Below the pieces are notes generated by a model, which saw only the letters and a list, made by a program, of their open reading frames with translations, did not search any database and was not told the origin of the DNA. Of a DNA stretch of 64,000 bases, positions 16,074 through 24,302 are shown in pieces. Origin of the DNA: Paraburkholderia fungorum (GTDB lineage: Bacteria > Pseudomonadota > Gammaproteobacteria > Burkholderiales > Burkholderiaceae); NCBI RefSeq assembly GCF_902833645.1, contig NZ_CADFGE010000011.1:1-64000 (forward strand), written 5' to 3'. Position 1 is the stretch's first letter, and every line of letters begins with the position of its first letter. A program made the translations under genes and the position numbers.

Positions 16074-18614
16074 TCAAACGGTTTCGGCAACCACAGGAAT
16101 CGCAGCGAGCTTCGAGCGCCGCTCGTCGAGCGTCGCGGGCCGGATCTGGCCGCGTTCCTCGACGAACGCGACGTTACTGTCCGGCTCGCCGCTGTTGACG
16201 AAATGACGGAAGCGCTTGCGCGTTTCAGGATCGGTGACGGCTTTTTTCCATTCGCATTCGTAGGTGTCGACCACGTGCTGCATGTCCGCTTCGAGCTCCG
16301 CCGCCACGCCCAGGCGATCGTTGACGATCACGTCCTTCAGATAGTCGAGTCCGCCTTCGAGGTTGTCGCGCCATACGCTGGTGCGTTGCAGACGGTCAGC
16401 CGTGCGCACGTAGAACATCAGGAAACGGTCGATGTAGCGCACCAGCGTTTCCTTGTCGAGGTCCGAGGCGAGCAATTCTGCATGGCGCGGTTTCATGCCG
16501 CCGTTGCCGCAGACGTAGAGATTCCAGCCCTTTTCGGTGGCGATGATGCCGACGTCCTTGCCCTGCGCTTCCGCGCATTCGCGCGTGCAGCCGGACACGC
16601 CGAATTTGATCTTGTGCGGTGTCCGCAGGCCCTTGTAGCGATTCTCGAGTTCAACCGCGAGGCCCACAGAATCGCCGACGCCATAGCGGCACCACGTCGA
16701 ACCCACACACGACTTCACCGTGCGCAGCGACTTGCCGTATGCATGGCCCGATTCGAAACCGGCCGCGATCAGTTCTTCCCAGATCAACGGCAGTTGCTCT
16801 ACGCGCGCGCCGAACAGATCGACCCGCTGGCCACCGGTGATCTTCGTGTACAGGCCGTATTTCTTCGCGACCTGGGCGACCGCGATCAAACCGTCGGGCG
16901 TCACTTCGCCACCGGCCATGCGCGGCACGACCGAATATGTGCCGTCGCGCTGGATGTTGGCAAGGTAGTAATCGTTGGTGTCCTGCAAGGAGGCATGCTC
17001 CTTCTTCAGCACGAATTCGTTCCAGCACGAGGCGAGAATGCTCGCCACGGCCGGCTTGCAGATATCGCAGCCGAGACCGTGACCGTGCTTCGCCAGCAAT
17101 TCGCCGAAGCTGCGCAGGCCTTCCACGCGCACGATGTGATACAGCTCCTGGCGCGAATACGGGAAGTGCTCGCACAGATGGTTGTTGACCGCGAGGCCCT
17201 GCTTCTTCATCTCGGCTTTCATCACCTGCGTGACGAGCGGCACACAGCCGCCGCATGAAGTGCCGGCCTGGGTCGCGCACTTCAACGCGCCGATATCGGT
17301 CGCGCCTGCGCAAACGGCCGTGCACAGGTCGCCCTTCGAGACGTTGTTGCACGAGCAGATCTGCGCGCTGGCGGGCAAGGCCTCGACCCCGAGCGCCGGT
17401 TTCGCCTGACCGTCTGACGACGGCAGGATCAGGAATTCGGGCGAAGCCGGCAACTCGATCCGGTTCAGCATCATCTGCAGAAGCGTGCCGTATTCGCTCG
17501 CGTCGCCCACCATCACGCCGCCGAGCAGGTACTTGCCGCATTCGGACACCACCAGCTTCTTGTAGATCTGCTTGCGTTCGTCGCTGAACTGATAGGCGCG
17601 GCTGCCGGGCGTTTTGCCGTGAGCGTCGCCGATGCTGGCCACGTCCACCCCCATCAGCTTCAGTTTGGTGCTCATGTCGGCGCCGGCGAATTCCGCCGGG
17701 TCGCCGAGCAGTTGCTTCGCCACCGTGCGCGCCATGTCATAACCCGGCGCTACGAGGCCGAACAGTTGGCCGTTCCACAGCGCACACTCGCCGATCGCGT
17801 AGATGTGCGGGTCGCTGGTGCGGCACGCGTTGTCGATCACGATGCCACCGCGCTCGCCGAGCGCGAGGCCGCTCGCGCGGGCGAGATCGTCACGCGGACG
17901 AATGCCCGCGGAGAACACGATCATGTCGGTGTCGAGGAAGCTGCCGTCGGCGAACTGCATCCGATGCGTACCGTTCTCGCCGTCGACAATCGCGGTGGTG
18001 TTCTTCTGCGTGTGCACCGTCACACCGAGTTCTTCGATCTTGCCGCGCAGCACGCGACCGCCGCCATCGTCCACTTGCACCGCCATCAGGCGCGGCGCGA
18101 ATTCGACCACGTGCGTTTGCAGGCCCATGTCGCGCAATGCTTTCGCGCATTCGAGACCGAGCAGGCCACCGCCGACCACCGTGCCGGTCTTCGAGCGCGC
18201 ACCGCATTCCTGCATGGCTTCGAGATCGTCGATGGTGCGGTAGACGAAGCAGTCGGCCCGTTCGCGGCCTTGCACGGGCGGCACGAACGGATAGGAGCCG
18301 GTGGCGAACACCAGCTTGTCATACGCCAGGGTTTCGCCGGTCGACACCGTCACGACGCGCGCATCCCGATCGATCGCCACCGCTTTCGCATTCAGTTTCA
18401 GCAAGACGTTCTGACGTTCGAAGAAACCCGGTTCGACGAGCGACAGATCGTCCGCCGTCTTGCCCGCGAAGAATTCGGACAGATGCACGCGGTCGTATGC
18501 GGGGCGGGATTCTTCGCACAGCACCGTGATGTCGAGGCCATGCGCCGCGTCTTGTGCCAGGCATTCGACCAGTTTGTGGCCGACCATCCCGTGACCGATA
18601 ACGATGATTTTCAT
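16074..18614 (-). CDS. nirB: Nitrite reductase [NAD(P)H] large subunit
   Basis: Reduces nitrite to ammonium with six electrons from NAD(P)H; 846 aa, the normal NirB size. The N-terminal flavin domain has GHGMVG at residues 7-12 and a second nucleotide motif GGGLLGLE. A BFD-type 2Fe-2S domain follows (CSCNNVSKGDLC, then CGGC). The siroheme/4Fe-4S half carries SCVGSTWC and GCTREC at about residues 635-680, the C-x5-C / C-x3-C ligand set. AAGGA precedes the ATG at 18614, so the 62-residue longer frame is rejected; that stretch is the regulatory leader. It is first gene of nirB-nirD-nasA and under sigma-54 plus predicted antitermination control. Confidence 0.95.
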   Translation of the reverse strand: MKIIVIGHGMVGHKLVECLAQDAAHGLDITVLCEESRPAYDRVHLSEFFAGKTADDLSLVEPGFFERQNVLLKLNAKAVAIDRDARVVTVSTGETLAYDKLVFATGSYPFVPPVQGRERADCFVYRTIDDLEAMQECGARSKTGTVVGGGLLGLECAKALRDMGLQTHVVEFAPRLMAVQVDDGGGRVLRGKIEELGVTVHTQKNTTAIVDGENGTHRMQFADGSFLDTDMIVFSAGIRPRDDLARASGLALGERGGIVIDNACRTSDPHIYAIGECALWNGQLFGLVAPGYDMARTVAKQLLGDPAEFAGADMSTKLKLMGVDVASIGDAHGKTPGSRAYQFSDERKQIYKKLVVSECGKYLLGGVMVGDASEYGTLLQMMLNRIELPASPEFLILPSSDGQAKPALGVEALPASAQICSCNNVSKGDLCTAVCAGATDIGALKCATQAGTSCGGCVPLVTQVMKAEMKKQGLAVNNHLCEHFPYSRQELYHIVRVEGLRSFGELLAKHGHGLGCDICKPAVASILASCWNEFVLKKEHASLQDTNDYYLANIQRDGTYSVVPRMAGGEVTPDGLIAVAQVAKKYGLYTKITGGQRVDLFGARVEQLPLIWEELIAAGFESGHAYGKSLRTVKSCVGSTWCRYGVGDSVGLAVELENRYKGLRTPHKIKFGVSGCTRECAEAQGKDVGIIATEKGWNLYVCGNGGMKPRHAELLASDLDKETLVRYIDRFLMFYVRTADRLQRTSVWRDNLEGGLDYLKDVIVNDRLGVAAELEADMQHVVDTYECEWKKAVTDPETRKRFRHFVNSGEPDSNVAFVEERGQIRPATLDERRSKLAAIPVVAETV

Positions 18615-18690
18615 GACCGCGGTTCCTTGGTGTGCTGAGCTTGCTGTGCTTCGATCGCTGACGCGTAGCCTCTGGCGAAAGCGACTCCGG

Positions 18691-18746
18691 AAATAAAAAC
18701 GGCGTCCCGCGAACCCAGTCGATGACTGAATTCGGGGGACGCCGTT
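18691..18746 (-). terminator. Intrinsic terminator/attenuator in the nirB leader
   Basis: The reverse strand carries an 11-bp perfect stem AACGGCGTCCC / GGGACGCCGTT (18736-18746 and 18698-18708), extended by inner CGAA/TTCG and CAGTC-ATC-GACTG pairings. A U-run follows (TTTTTATTT across 18691-18699). It lies about 80 nt before nirB, inside its own leader, so it must be regulated. Its promoter-proximal arm is shared with the second hexaloop hairpin (18737-18750). Confidence 0.85.
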
Positions 18747-18750
18747 GTCC
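18737..18750 (-). promoter_or_regulatory. ANTAR-type hexaloop hairpin P2 (antiterminator)
   Basis: The reverse strand reads GGAC-AACGGC-GTCC: a 4-bp stem with a hexaloop having A at position 1 and G at position 4, the signature of ANTAR-protein RNA targets. Its loop and 3' arm overlap the 5' arm of the terminator, so the two folds are mutually exclusive. Confidence 0.65.
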
Positions 18751-18792
18751 TGACCTGTGCTGCAGCGGGTGCTCTGTTGTTGCACTCGCGCC

Positions 18793-18808
18793 GGATCCAC
18801 GTTGATCC
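18793..18808 (-). promoter_or_regulatory. ANTAR-type hexaloop hairpin P1
   Basis: The reverse strand reads GGATC-AACGTG-GATCC: a 5-bp perfect stem with a hexaloop again showing A1 and G4. It is predicted to start only a few nucleotides after the sigma-54 transcription start. Together with P2, 42 nt downstream, it matches the two-hairpin substrate of NasR/NasT-like antiterminators. Confidence 0.65.
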
Positions 18809-18822
18809 GATGGCAACGTTTA

Positions 18823-18839
18823 ATGCAAAGCCTATGCCA
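18823..18839 (-). promoter_or_regulatory. Sigma-54 promoter of nirB-nirD-nasA
   Basis: The reverse strand reads TGGCATAGGCTTTGCAT, with GG (18838-18837) and GC (18826-18825) exactly 10 nt apart, close to the RpoN consensus TGGCACG-N4-TTGC. The predicted start is near 18813, giving a leader of about 200 nt. Confidence 0.8.
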
Positions 18840-18940
18840 GGCGTGCGAAATATGGGCTGCAGCGCCGTGGCGCGGGCCTTGGCGGCAAATTAGAAAAGGC
18901 TGCGGTGAACCGTGTGTGCGTCACGCTTTGATGCAGGGAA

Positions 18941-18976
18941 GCACAGGGATGGTGCGACGCAGCACTGTGCTCGTGC
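18941..18976 (-). promoter_or_regulatory. Pair of NtrC-type enhancer sites
   Basis: Two GCAC-N7-GTGC dyads, GCACAGGGATGGTGC (18941-18955) and GCACTGTGCTCGTGC (18962-18976), have centres 21 bp apart, which is two helical turns. They lie about 130-165 nt upstream of the predicted nirB start, a normal enhancer distance for NtrC acting on a sigma-54 promoter. This implies expression under nitrogen limitation. Confidence 0.7.
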
Positions 18977-19049
18977 GAACCGCGAGCATGCGGCCGGTGC
19001 CGCCTCGGCAGTTGGCTGCGGCCGGGGCCATCGCCCGGGCCGCGTGTCA

Positions 19050-20258
19050 TCACGCTGCGATCGGCATCCTCGCCACAAAGACCGTGCCCTCCGCGGCGGA
19101 CGATCTGACTTCGAGCTTGCCGCCATGGGCCAGCACGATCTGCTTGCAGATATACAGGCCGAGCCCCAAGCCGCCGCCCGGCTTGCTGGTGGGCGGCCGC
19201 CAGTAAGGCTCGAAGACCTTGTGCAGGACATCCGGCGCGATTGCGTCGCCGCCGTTCAACACGCTCAGCACGAACTCGCCGTTCTCCACCCGGGCCGTCA
19301 CCTTCACCGGAAACTCCGCGGCGCCGTGCGTCAGCGCGTTGCCGAGCAGATTCGAAAGCAGTTGCTGCACGCGCATGCGGTCACAACGAACCCGCGCGGC
19401 GATCGCGATATCGTCGGCCACCATCCGTTCCGGATTGGCCTCGCGCGCTTCGTCAACCACCGCGCGCAACGCGCCCGCCAGATCGTCGACGTCTCCGATC
19501 GACACGTCGACACCGGAACCCAGACGCCCGCGCGCGAAATCCATCACATCGTCGATCAGGCGCGCCATGCGCAAGGTTGTGGTCTTCAGGCGCTGGCCGA
19601 TTTTCACGAGATCGGGTTCGTTCTTGCGCAGCGTCAGCAACTCGGCGGTGGCACTGACCGCCGAGAGCGGATTGCGCAAGTCGTGGCCAAGCACCGCGAT
19701 AAACTGCTCGCGCAAGCTCGAATTCTCCCGTTCGTGGAATAATGCCGCCTCCGTCTCCTGCTGGCGCCCTTGCGTGACGAGCTGGGCCGCGATCAGATCG
19801 GCGAATACCTCGAACATGCCTAGCGTGCGCGCATTCGAAAGATCGTGCGGATTCGGATCGATCGCGCAGAGATTACCGAAGTAGCTGCCATCAGGCAAAA
19901 CGATCGGTACGGAGATATAACTTCCCAACTTGTAGATCTGCGCTGTGTGATGCTCCCTGTAGACCGGGTCTTCAGTGAAATTATCGATCACGATCGACGC
20001 AAGTGCGGCGCGCGACTCGAAACACAGCGTGGTGTGCAGATCGAGCTGGCCGCCGGCGACCAGGCCGAAGCTCACTTCGTCCTGCACCGCACAGGCGGTC
20101 CAGCTGTGTTCCGTGACCCGGGCGACCGCTGCAAAGCCCATTCCGGTGTTTTTGCAGATCATGCGCAGGATCGACGGCACCGCATCGATGCGGCTGACCG
20201 CCTCGATGTCCCGCGCGATTCGCGCTTCCTTTTCATCCCCAAACGGCAATTTATTCAT
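19050..20258 (-). CDS. GAF-domain sensor histidine kinase
   Basis: Cytoplasmic sensor kinase of about 402 aa without membrane segments. A GAF domain covers about residues 10-160 (SYISVPIVLPDGSYFGNLCAID). The dimerisation/His box is VLGHDLRNPLSAV and the ATPase has LSNLLGNALTHG (N box) and GGGLGLGLYICKQIV (G box). The start is uncertain: the ATG at 20258 is chosen, while a TTG at 20312 would add 18 residues, and neither has a clear ribosome-binding site. It is divergent from a stand-alone receiver protein, its likely partner. The lack of a membrane domain and the GAF resemblance suggest a cytoplasmic signal, possibly light or redox. It is not clearly tied to the neighbouring nitrogen genes. 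Confidence 0.88.
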   Translation of the reverse strand: MNKLPFGDEKEARIARDIEAVSRIDAVPSILRMICKNTGMGFAAVARVTEHSWTACAVQDEVSFGLVAGGQLDLHTTLCFESRAALASIVIDNFTEDPVYREHHTAQIYKLGSYISVPIVLPDGSYFGNLCAIDPNPHDLSNARTLGMFEVFADLIAAQLVTQGRQQETEAALFHERENSSLREQFIAVLGHDLRNPLSAVSATAELLTLRKNEPDLVKIGQRLKTTTLRMARLIDDVMDFARGRLGSGVDVSIGDVDDLAGALRAVVDEAREANPERMVADDIAIAARVRCDRMRVQQLLSNLLGNALTHGAAEFPVKVTARVENGEFVLSVLNGGDAIAPDVLHKVFEPYWRPPTSKPGGGLGLGLYICKQIVLAHGGKLEVRSSAAEGTVFVARMPIAA

Positions 20259-20373
20259 AAGAAGCGGTGGCGGATAGCGTGCTGAAATGACCGGAATCAA
20301 CAGATTCTTCAAGCCCCGATTCTAGCGGGACTTCAAATTGCTCAATACCAGGTACGCAACCTGGAGAAACCGG

Positions 20374-20754
20374 ATGTCTACTGACGATGCCGCACGCCTG
20401 CTGATCGCCGACGACGATCCGAACCTGCTGGCCGCCTACGTACTCTTTTTCAGCGCGCATGGATTCGACATTCGAACCGCGCGCAACGGCCTCGACGCAC
20501 TCGCGCACTATTGTGAGTGGCACCCCGGGGCCGCACTGCTCGACGTCGAAATGCCGCGTCTCGACGGACGTGCGGTCGCGCGGCGCATCCGGCGCGTGGC
20601 CGACACGCCGCCGCCCATGCTGGTCGCCGTAACGGGGCTCGCGCGCGCCGAGGACCGGACCGAGTCGTTGCGTTCCGGCTTCAACCATCATTTCGTCAAG
20701 CCCGTGCCAATGCCGGTAATCCTCGCGGCGCTGACCGGGCGTGGCCGTCATTAG
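20374..20754 (+). CDS. Stand-alone response-regulator receiver protein
   Basis: Single CheY-like receiver domain of 126 aa with no output domain. The acidic pocket LLIADDDPNL, the phospho-acceptor Asp in AALLDVEMPRLDG, the Thr in AVTGLAR and the Lys in FVKPVPMP are all in place. The ATG at 20374 has GGAG eight bases upstream, so the twelve-codon longer frame is rejected. It is divergent from the GAF histidine kinase, 115 bp away, which suggests a cognate pair acting through protein contact or a phosphorelay. Confidence 0.9.
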   Translation: MSTDDAARLLIADDDPNLLAAYVLFFSAHGFDIRTARNGLDALAHYCEWHPGAALLDVEMPRLDGRAVARRIRRVADTPPPMLVAVTGLARAEDRTESLRSGFNHHFVKPVPMPVILAALTGRGRH

Positions 20755-20821
20755 AGGCTTGAGCGGCATGAGTGGGAATTGCGGGCAAGCGCAGAAATTG
20801 CGTGCCCCGGTTGAACTCCGT

Positions 20822-21697
20822 TTAATCGCCAAAGGCCAATTCAGCTTCCACTTCCTGGCCGACCCGCAGCCACGCCCCGGCTCCCCGCGCGACGACGGCA
20901 TTGTTGCCGAACGTCAGTGCACCGTTTCGCTGCGGATTCACCCGATAGGTGCTCAGCGTGTCGGTGGGTTCGTTCGGCCAGTCCGGGTCGGGCGCGCCCT
21001 TGGCCTGATCGACAGTCGGCATCGGACAGCGTGAGCACAGCTTGACCAGTTGCAACTGCACGTCCTGCCCCTGCGTGCCGTCGACATTCAGACTCTCGAT
21101 ATAGTCTTCCTCGTACGCCTCGAGCCCCGTCAGGACGACGTTGGGGCGAAACCGGTCAATCGGAATCGACGGAGCGCCCTTGCTGTTCAGGCGCACATTC
21201 AGATCGTCGAGCGAGGCCTGACCGATGACCAGCAGCGGAAAGCCGTCGGCAAAATACGTGGTGGCGCCGCCAACGCTGCTCGTGTACTCCGGATCGACAA
21301 TCCGTTCGCGCTCGGGATTGAAGCGCAGAAGCCGCGCCGGCACGCCGAGGAACGCTGAAAACCATGCAGCGCTTGCTTCGCCGGTGTCGAGTCCGTAGAC
21401 CGCGTCGCGCCAGACCACGGTTTGCACTTTTGGCGCGGCGCCGAGCGCGGCGGCGTCGAGCGGCGTGCGCAACACGCTCATGCCCGGCGCGCGGATCAGG
21501 AGTTCGTGCTGGCCGATCTCGACCGTGATCAGCGCGAGGCGCGGATACGCGCGCTGCGTGAGCATCGTGCCGTCAGGGTCGGTGACCATCCAGTACCGAT
21601 CGTATTCGAGGCCCGTGGCGAGCAGACGCGCTTCATTGAGCGCAATGCCGGCGCAGGATTTGATTGGGTAGACGAAAAGCTCGCTGATAGTAGGCAT
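20822..21697 (-). CDS. MOSC-domain protein (YcbX-like)
   Basis: Protein of 291 aa with an N-terminal MOSC beta-barrel domain (SELFVYPIKSCAGIALNEARL, then GLEYDRYWMV) and a C-terminal MOSC domain (IPIDRFRPNVVLTGLEAYEED, CSRCPMPTVDQAKG). In the family the conserved Cys of the CSRC-type region handles molybdenum-cofactor sulfur or N-hydroxylated substrates. There is no ferredoxin domain at the C-terminus, unlike E. coli YcbX. The start is the ATG at 21697; 40 extra codons upstream lack a ribosome-binding site. It is a single gene, and its stop faces that of the receiver gene 68 bp away. Confidence 0.87.
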   Translation of the reverse strand: MPTISELFVYPIKSCAGIALNEARLLATGLEYDRYWMVTDPDGTMLTQRAYPRLALITVEIGQHELLIRAPGMSVLRTPLDAAALGAAPKVQTVVWRDAVYGLDTGEASAAWFSAFLGVPARLLRFNPERERIVDPEYTSSVGGATTYFADGFPLLVIGQASLDDLNVRLNSKGAPSIPIDRFRPNVVLTGLEAYEEDYIESLNVDGTQGQDVQLQLVKLCSRCPMPTVDQAKGAPDPDWPNEPTDTLSTYRVNPQRNGALTFGNNAVVARGAGAWLRVGQEVEAELAFGD

Positions 21698-21785
21698 GCT
21701 GTTCAGGCGTGGGGCGACACGCGTTTTTTTGTGTTGATGCGCGATTGTAGAGCTTGTAAAGCGTCGGCACACGCCACAGCGCGGA

Positions 21786-22553
21786 TCACTCCCAGCCCTC
21801 CAGCCGCAATGTTGCACGCACGAGCCGCTGCTCTTCCTGTTCGATTTCCCGTAGGTTCGCGCAGACGCTGGCGATATGATCGGCCGCCGCCTTGCGCGCC
21901 TGTTCGGGCAGCTTGCCGGTCACGGCGTTGTAGAGCCGCGCATGCTGACGATCGATCACGCGCTTTTGCGCCTCGCGGTGATAGAGATTGTTCACCGACG
22001 CAAACACCGAACTCAATAACAGGTCGGTCAGCGAACTCAAGGTATGCACCAGCACCGGGTTGTGCGAGGCCTCGCAAATCGCGAGGTGAAACGCATGATC
22101 GAGCCGCGCGTGGGTGGACGCGCTGGTCTCCTTGCCATGCGCCGCGAGCATCTCCTCATAGCGGCGCGTGATCAGCACGAAGTCCGCGGGCGTGCCGCGC
22201 AATGCCGCGAGGCGCGCGGATTCCGCCTCGAGCAACGCACGTACCTCGAACAGATCGTACAAGGTGCGCGGCTGCGAACCGAGCAGATGCATCAGCGGCG
22301 TGAGCGCGGGTTGCGCGGTGAGGCTGGCGACGAATGAACCTTTGCCGTGCGAAGTCTCGATGATGCCGCGTGCCCGCAAAAGCTTCAGCCCTTCGCGCAA
22401 CGCGGTGCGCGACACGCCGAGCTTGTCCGTCAGACGCCGCTCGGAGGGTAGCGCCTGCCCTGTTTTCAGCACGCCGTCGACGATCAATCGTTCGATCCGC
22501 TCGGCCACCACGTCCGCGACTTGCCGCGAGCTATCCTGATCCGCTGTCTGCAT
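21786..22553 (-). CDS. glcC: FadR-type GntR regulator of glycolate genes
   Basis: Regulator of 255 aa with a GntR winged helix (residues about 10-75: SRQVADVVAERIERLIVDG, LPSERRLTDKLGVSRTALREGLKLLRARGIIE) and a C-terminal FCD ligand domain with the metal-binding His/Asp positions (ARLDHAFHLAICEASHNPVLVHTL). It is divergent from glcDEFGB, as in E. coli, so GlcC sensing glycolate or glyoxylate is the natural assignment; LldR-like lactate sensing is the alternative. I choose the ATG at 22553, since the ATG at 22577 would place a perfect operator (22566-22576) inside the first codons. Confidence 0.88.
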   Translation of the reverse strand: MQTADQDSSRQVADVVAERIERLIVDGVLKTGQALPSERRLTDKLGVSRTALREGLKLLRARGIIETSHGKGSFVASLTAQPALTPLMHLLGSQPRTLYDLFEVRALLEAESARLAALRGTPADFVLITRRYEEMLAAHGKETSASTHARLDHAFHLAICEASHNPVLVHTLSSLTDLLLSSVFASVNNLYHREAQKRVIDRQHARLYNAVTGKLPEQARKAAADHIASVCANLREIEQEEQRLVRATLRLEGWE

Positions 22554-22565
22554 TTCAATTCCAAC

Positions 22566-22576
22566 TGGTATGACCA
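22566..22576. promoter_or_regulatory. GlcC/FadR-family operator O1
   Basis: TGGT-ATG-ACCA, the TGGT-N3-ACCA dyad bound by FadR-subfamily regulators such as GlcC, LldR and PdhR. It sits 13 bp before the chosen glcC start, so it can autorepress glcC. Confidence 0.7.
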
Positions 22577-22674
22577 TCCTGAAATGCTAACACGCGGAAA
22601 TCTTGCCTGTTCGCTCTATCAGCCACTCATAAACCGATTTGCCGCGCCTGCCATGAAACTTCCCATTCAAAAAC

Positions 22675-22685
22675 TGGTACGACCA
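22675..22685. promoter_or_regulatory. GlcC/FadR-family operator O2
   Basis: TGGT-ACG-ACCA, within the same extended context (AACTGGTAYGACCAYC) as O1 and 109 bp from it. It lies about 118 bp before the glcD ATG and is the probable control site for glcDEFGB. Confidence 0.7.
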
Positions 22686-22802
22686 CCTGTCCAGACCGTC
22701 GACAGCCAGTCCCGCAGCCGCAACAATTCAGCCTGAAACATGTTCGCGCACCGTGTCCACGGGCATGACCGCCAGGTTGGCGCGGCACCAGGAGACCCCC
22801 AC

Positions 22803-24302
22803 ATGAGCTACCACTACGACGAGCGCATCGACGGCGCGCTCGCGACGCACGACAAATCCGCGGTTGTCGCGCAGTTGCAGGCGCGGATCCCCGACTTGCA
22901 GATTCTCTACGAGCAGGAAGATTTGCGTCCGTTCGAATGCGACGGCCTCGCCGCCTATCGCGCGACGCCCATGCTGGTCGCGCTGCCCGACAAGGTCGAA
23001 CAGGTCGCGGCGCTGCTGAAATTCGCCAGCGCGCAGAAGATTCCCGTGGTTGCGCGCGGCGCCGGGACCGGTTTGTCGGGCGGCGCGTTGCCGTTGGACA
23101 AAGGCATTTTGCTGGTGATGGCGCGCTTTAACCGGATTCTCGAAGTCGACCCCGAGGCCGGCATCGCCCGTGTGCAACCCGGCGTGCGCAACCTCGCGGT
23201 CTCGCAAGCGGCCGCGCCCTATGGCCTGTATTACGCACCGGACCCGTCGTCGCAGATCGCCTGCTCGATCGGCGGCAACGTCGCGGAAAACGCCGGCGGC
23301 GTGCATTGCCTGAAGTACGGGTTGACCGTCAATAACATCCTGAAGCTCGAGATTCTCACGATCGACGGCGAGCGCATCACACTCGGCTCGGAGGCGCTGG
23401 ACGCACCCGGTTTCGATTTCCTCGCGCTTTTCACGGGTTCGGAGGGCATGCTCGGCATCGTCACCGAAGTCACCGTGAAGCTGCTCACCAAACCGCAAAG
23501 CGCGAAGGTGCTGCTCGCCAGTTTCGACGACGTCGAGAAAGCGGGCGCCGCGGTCGCACAGATCATCGGCGCGGGCGTGATCCCCGGCGGCCTCGAAATG
23601 ATGGACAACCTCGCGATCCGGGCCGCGGAAGACTTCATCCACGCCGGCTACCCGGTCGATGCCGAAGCGATCCTGCTGTGCGAAGTCGACGGCGTGGAAA
23701 GCGACGTGCAGGAAGACGTGGAACGGGTCGAAGCGCTGCTGCGCGCGGCGGGCGCCACCGATATCCGGCTTGCCAGAGACGAAGCCGAACGCCAGCGTTT
23801 CTGGGCCGGCCGCAAGAATGCGTTCCCGGCCGTGGGCCGCATCTCGCCGGACTACTACTGCATGGACGGCACGATTCCGCGCCGCGAATTGCCGCGCGTG
23901 CTCAAAAGCATCGAGGAGCTGTCGAACGAATATGGCTTGCGTGTGGCCAACGTCTTCCATGCCGGCGACGGCAACATGCACCCGCTGATCCTGTTCGATG
24001 CGAACGCGCCCGGCGAGACCGAACGCGCCGAAGCCCTCGGCGCGAAGATCCTCGAACTGTGCGTGGCGGTGGGCGGCAGCATCACCGGCGAACACGGCGT
24101 GGGCCGCGAAAAGATCAATCAGATGTGCGCGCAGTTCAATAGTGACGAACTGAGTTTTTTCCATGCGCTGAAAGCCGCTTTCGATCCGGACGGCCTCCTG
24201 AACCCCGGCAAGAACGTGCCGACCTTACATCGCTGCGCCGAGTTCGGCTCGATGCACGTCCACCACGGCGCACTGCCCTTTCCTGAACTGGAGCGTTTCT
24301 GA
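22803..24302 (+). CDS. glcD: Glycolate oxidase subunit GlcD (FAD)
   Basis: Catalytic FAD subunit oxidising glycolate to glyoxylate; 499 aa, identical in length to E. coli GlcD. The PCMH-type FAD domain is at about residues 55-235 (VVARGAGTGLSGGALP, CSIGGNVAENAGGVHCLKYG, GSEGMLGIVTEV). The C-terminal FAD-oxidase domain carries VANVFHAGDGNMHP and SITGEHGVGREK, with the active-site histidines. AGGAG precedes the ATG at 22803, so the 21-codon longer frame is rejected. The stop codon overlaps the glcE start (TGATG), so the subunits are made together. Confidence 0.97.
   Translation: MSYHYDERIDGALATHDKSAVVAQLQARIPDLQILYEQEDLRPFECDGLAAYRATPMLVALPDKVEQVAALLKFASAQKIPVVARGAGTGLSGGALPLDKGILLVMARFNRILEVDPEAGIARVQPGVRNLAVSQAAAPYGLYYAPDPSSQIACSIGGNVAENAGGVHCLKYGLTVNNILKLEILTIDGERITLGSEALDAPGFDFLALFTGSEGMLGIVTEVTVKLLTKPQSAKVLLASFDDVEKAGAAVAQIIGAGVIPGGLEMMDNLAIRAAEDFIHAGYPVDAEAILLCEVDGVESDVQEDVERVEALLRAAGATDIRLARDEAERQRFWAGRKNAFPAVGRISPDYYCMDGTIPRRELPRVLKSIEELSNEYGLRVANVFHAGDGNMHPLILFDANAPGETERAEALGAKILELCVAVGGSITGEHGVGREKINQMCAQFNSDELSFFHALKAAFDPDGLLNPGKNVPTLHRCAEFGSMHVHHGALPFPELERF

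Noticed and set aside
18766..18790. Partial stem GTGC-AACAACAGA-GCAC in the nirB leader as an ANTAR hairpin
   Set aside because: Its nine-base loop does not fit the AnnGnn hexaloop rule; the hairpin at 18737-18750 fits and overlaps the terminator.
22728..24164. 478-aa reverse-strand frame opposite glcD
   Set aside because: glcD is certain on the forward strand.
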